Origin: an uncultured Bacilli bacterium
GTDB lineage: Bacteria > Bacillota_I > Bacilli_A > RF39 > UBA660
Assembly (NCBI GenBank): GCA_934095865.1
Contig: CAKOKU010000012.1
Coordinates: forward strand, 1 to 35,948
Direction of reading: 5' to 3'
DNA: 35,948 bases
The notes below the pieces were generated by a model. That model did no database searches. It worked only from the letters and a program-made list of their open reading frames with translations, and had not been told where the DNA came from. Both the position numbers and the translations under genes were made by a program. Shown here piece after piece: positions 34,391-35,948 of this stretch (position 1 is its first letter; each line of letters begins with the position of its first letter).

Positions 34391-35270
34391 AATTTTAAAA
34401 GAAATACAAGATGAGGAGTTTCAATCTCCTATTGATACTGTTCGAAAGAAATATATAAAAAATCTTTCTGATTTAACTCAAAGAAATACAATATGTTATT
34501 ATTCCGGATTTTTAAATTGTGCCGATCATCCAGATACTGCTATAAATGATAGAGATTTAAATGGGTTTATGACTGTTATTCATGAAATGGATAAATCTAA
34601 AGGTCTAGATTTAATCATTCATTCTCCTGGTGGTGAAGTTGCTGCAACTGAAGCAATAGGAAATTATTTAAGAAAAATTTTTGGAAACAACATTCGTGTT
34701 TTTGTTCCTCAAATTGCAATGTCTGGTGGCACTATGCTTTCTTGTATTGGAAATGAAATATATATGGGGAAACACTCAAGTATAGGTCCAATCGATCCTC
34801 AATATGGAGGTGTTCCAGCATATGGGGTAATTCAGGAATTCGAACAAGCAAAAGAAGAAATTATAAGCAATCCCCAATCAATTCCATTTTGGCAACCAAT
34901 TATAGGTAAATATCCACCTACTTTTATAGGACAATGTTATAAAGCAATTGAATTATCATCTGATGTAGTAAGAAAATGGCTTGAAGAAGGTAGTATGTTT
35001 GAAAATGATAACAAGAAAGAACAAAAAATAACTAAAATAATGAATTATTTAAATAATAATGAGCATACAAAAATGCATTCACGACATATTGGTATAGATA
35101 AAGCCAAAGAAATTGGTCTTAAAATTAAAGCACTTGAGTCAGATGATAAACTTCAAGATGCTATACTTTCTGTTCATCATTGCTATATGCATACATTTCA
35201 AAATACGAATGCCGTAAAGGTACTTGAAAATCAAAAAGGTGTATCATTTATAATGATTGGAGAAAAATAA
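34374..35270 (+). CDS. SDH_sah-family serine proteinase (ClpP/crotonase fold)
   Basis: 298 residues from ATG 34374 (MADWNKIL, preceded by GAGG). The ClpP-like core is clear: LDLIIHSPGGEVAATEAIGN, then VFVPQIAMSGGTMLSCIGN with the presumed nucleophile Ser in AMSGG, and MGKHSSIGPIDPQYGG. These are the marks of the serine dehydrogenase proteinase family (SDH_sah). There is no signal peptide, so it should act in the cytoplasm. Its partner or substrate is not known. It is the last cargo gene, coupled to the small protein upstream. Confidence 0.88.
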   Translation: MADWNKILKEIQDEEFQSPIDTVRKKYIKNLSDLTQRNTICYYSGFLNCADHPDTAINDRDLNGFMTVIHEMDKSKGLDLIIHSPGGEVAATEAIGNYLRKIFGNNIRVFVPQIAMSGGTMLSCIGNEIYMGKHSSIGPIDPQYGGVPAYGVIQEFEQAKEEIISNPQSIPFWQPIIGKYPPTFIGQCYKAIELSSDVVRKWLEEGSMFENDNKKEQKITKIMNYLNNNEHTKMHSRHIGIDKAKEIGLKIKALESDDKLQDAILSVHHCYMHTFQNTNAVKVLENQKGVSFIMIGEK

Positions 35271-35368
35271 AACTATTGATTTTTAATAATAAAAAATATA
35301 TAATTTATTTAGTTGATTTAATCAATGCAACTTTGGGAGTATAAATTTTCGAATATAAGCAAAGTTAT
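35271..35368 (+). other. Short AT-rich gap after the proteinase gene
   Basis: No gene is seen. It contains TGGGAGTATA (35334-35343), the reverse complement of the motif at 28605-28614 near the left end of the element. Confidence 0.4.
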
Positions 35369-35547
35369 CGCTCCAATTGAAATCAACTTACGGACTTAAA
35401 AGTTCGTAAGTTTTTATTTTATATAAAACTTTAAAGTTCTCTTATCACAGAAAGGAGGACTTTTTTCATGCTTGAATTTAAAGTAATTGAAAAACTAAAA
35501 CCTAATAAAGATTTAACAGACATCTTAAAAGATTTTAAATACAAGGA
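35369..35547 (+). repeat. Right copy of the ~179-bp repeat (tRNA-Gly tail, small ORF)
   Basis: Starts CGCTCCA, identical to the end of tRNA-Gly(TCC), then the same terminator hairpin and an AAAGGAGG site. In this copy the 27-codon ORF (35468-35551, MLEFKVIEKLKPN...) has an intact ATG. The rest of the tRNA is absent, as expected for the far end of an insertion into a tRNA gene. Confidence 0.75.
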
Positions 35548-35551
35548 ATGA
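35468..35551 (+). CDS. 27-codon ORF within the right repeat
   Basis: Begins MLEFKVIEKLKP and ends DFKYKE, with AAAGGAGG seven bases before the ATG. It is charged and soluble. The left repeat copy has lost the start codon. It may be a remnant of an element gene that sat before TnpV. Confidence 0.4.
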   Translation: MLEFKVIEKLKPNKDLTDILKDFKYKE

Positions 35552-35556
35552 TAAAA

Positions 35557-35685
35557 ATGAAAGTTACTTATACAAGAAAATCTGAAAAAAACAAAGAATT
35601 AAATTCATTGGAATGAACAAAATTAATGAACAACTATAAAAACACAGCAGAAAAAATTGTCTTAAATGAATATGTTTTTATATAA
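35557..35685 (+). pseudogene. Degenerate second TnpV gene
   Basis: MKVTYTR, then KSEKNKELNSLE, a TGA, and TKLMNNYKNTAEKIVLNEY. The last part aligns with the end of the intact TnpV at 30561 (IEWVKLMNNYKNTAEEI). The conserved Trp codon TGG has become TGA and about 60 central codons are deleted. It shows that another TnpV-carrying element once occupied this place. Confidence 0.75.
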
Positions 35686-35696
35686 ATAATCTTCAA

Positions 35697-35739
35697 AAAA
35701 GAGGAAAAAATTATCGAAGTAATTTTAATCCTCTTTTTT
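35697..35739 (+). terminator. Terminator after the TnpV remnant
   Basis: Outer stem AAAAGAGGA / TCCTCTTTT and inner AAAATTA / TAATTTT, then TTTTTTG. Confidence 0.85.
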
Positions 35740-35948
35740 GTTTTTTTGAATATGGGAGTAAAATCTATGTCTAGCCAGCACTGAATTTGTACTCCCACAC
35801 AAATTCTACTATGGGAACTCGCATACCCTTTAATGGGAATAATATTATTAATTTGCAAATAATTTCAATTATAAATTGTAATTTATCTTTAACATTTATA
35901 TTCTCTTACACACTTAATAATAATATTTTCGACATCATCAATCGACTC
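35740..35948. other. Right-end region with ACTCCC motifs, no gene
   Basis: GGGAGTA (35754-35760) and TACTCCC (35790-35796) face each other, followed by TGGGAACTCGCATACCC. TACTCCCACA matches 28608-28617. These may be recombinase binding or att sequence. No coding sequence is supported to the end of the window. Confidence 0.4.

Larger units (their letters stand above)
28608..35799 (+). mobile_element. Integrative mobilizable element (serine recombinase, TnpV, relaxase)
   Basis: About 7.2 kb: large serine recombinase at the left edge, TnpV, tiny coupled ORF with candidate oriT, relaxase, then cargo (HD hydrolase and a frameshifted conserved gene on minus; small protein and SDH_sah proteinase on plus). 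There is no type IV secretion gene, so it would need a helper element to move. The limits are set by a 10-bp direct repeat TACTCCCACA (28608-28617 and 35790-35799). They are tentative, because the repeat is short and an alternative right end lies at the tRNA-like repeat at 35369. Confidence 0.55.

Noticed and set aside
35557..35685. TGA read as Trp (Mycoplasma code), because TGA replaces a conserved Trp codon in the TnpV-like remnant.
   Set aside because: Intact genes in the window end in TGA (recombinase, MBOAT, TnpV) and use TGG for Trp; the remnant also has a large deletion.
35634..35858. A 74-codon minus-strand frame across the right-end terminator.
   Set aside because: It crosses a strong terminator hairpin and has no ribosome site or recognisable sequence.

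Overview
The window is AT-rich DNA from a Bacillota-like (low-GC Gram-positive) bacterium, probably an uncultivated gut Bacilli/RF39-type or Clostridia-type lineage. The basis is the very low GC, strong AGGAGG-type ribosome sites, a class B sortase with a matching NPQTG wall protein, a CIRCE-controlled hsp20, a GPT-rich collagen-like protein and a TnpV/large-serine-recombinase mobilizable element. TGA acts as a stop in several intact genes, so the code is standard rather than the Mycoplasma code. The genus cannot be read from the sequence.

Left third (1-16.5 kb), mostly chromosomal. On the minus strand, in order of transcription: a Cys-rich protein, a DUF4358-like protein, an MBOAT O-acyltransferase coupled to its DHHW partner, a collagen-like surface protein with ten 54-bp repeats, a glycosyltransferase with TPRs, PduL phosphotransacylase, DusB, an RluA-type pseudouridine synthase and a tRNA-Asn cut by the window edge. 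A MacB-like ABC exporter and an NPQTG wall protein are also on this strand. Divergent from the wall protein is a sortase B carrying a large extra cytoplasmic N-terminal domain, followed by a 961-residue orphan protein. The common theme is the cell surface: a wall anchor and its substrate, a collagen-like fibre, a glycosyltransferase and an O-acetylation module.

Middle (16.5-28.2 kb), accessory and partly decayed. It opens at tRNA-Gly(TCC), whose 3' end and terminator are repeated at 35.37 kb, so a diverged ~179-bp direct repeat brackets about 18.8 kb. Inside are an HTH-membrane regulator, a nonsense-broken gene run out of frame into a 5'-truncated ABC permease with its intact ATPase, a decayed ogt (MGMT), a gluzincin-like protease, an intact tag glycosylase, an unknown protein, hsp20 under CIRCE, a P-loop NTPase with a frameshift in Walker A, an NMT1-type ABC importer, a membrane-anchored protein and tRNA-Gly(GCC).

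Right (28.2-35.9 kb), an integrative mobilizable element: large serine recombinase, TnpV, a tiny coupled ORF over a candidate oriT, and a MobA/VirD2-type relaxase. Its cargo is an HD hydrolase plus a conserved protein (minus strand; two frameshifts), facing away from a small basic protein plus a ClpP-fold SDH_sah proteinase (plus strand). A 12-bp inverted repeat overlaps the first possible start codon of the plus-strand pair. A degenerate second TnpV and ACTCCCA motifs mark the right end.

Three frameshifts, in two otherwise intact genes, are each repaired by one extra base in a homopolymer. They may be base-calling errors rather than mutations and should be checked against reads before any gene is called dead. 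A fourth of the same kind lies in ogt, which has other lesions as well.
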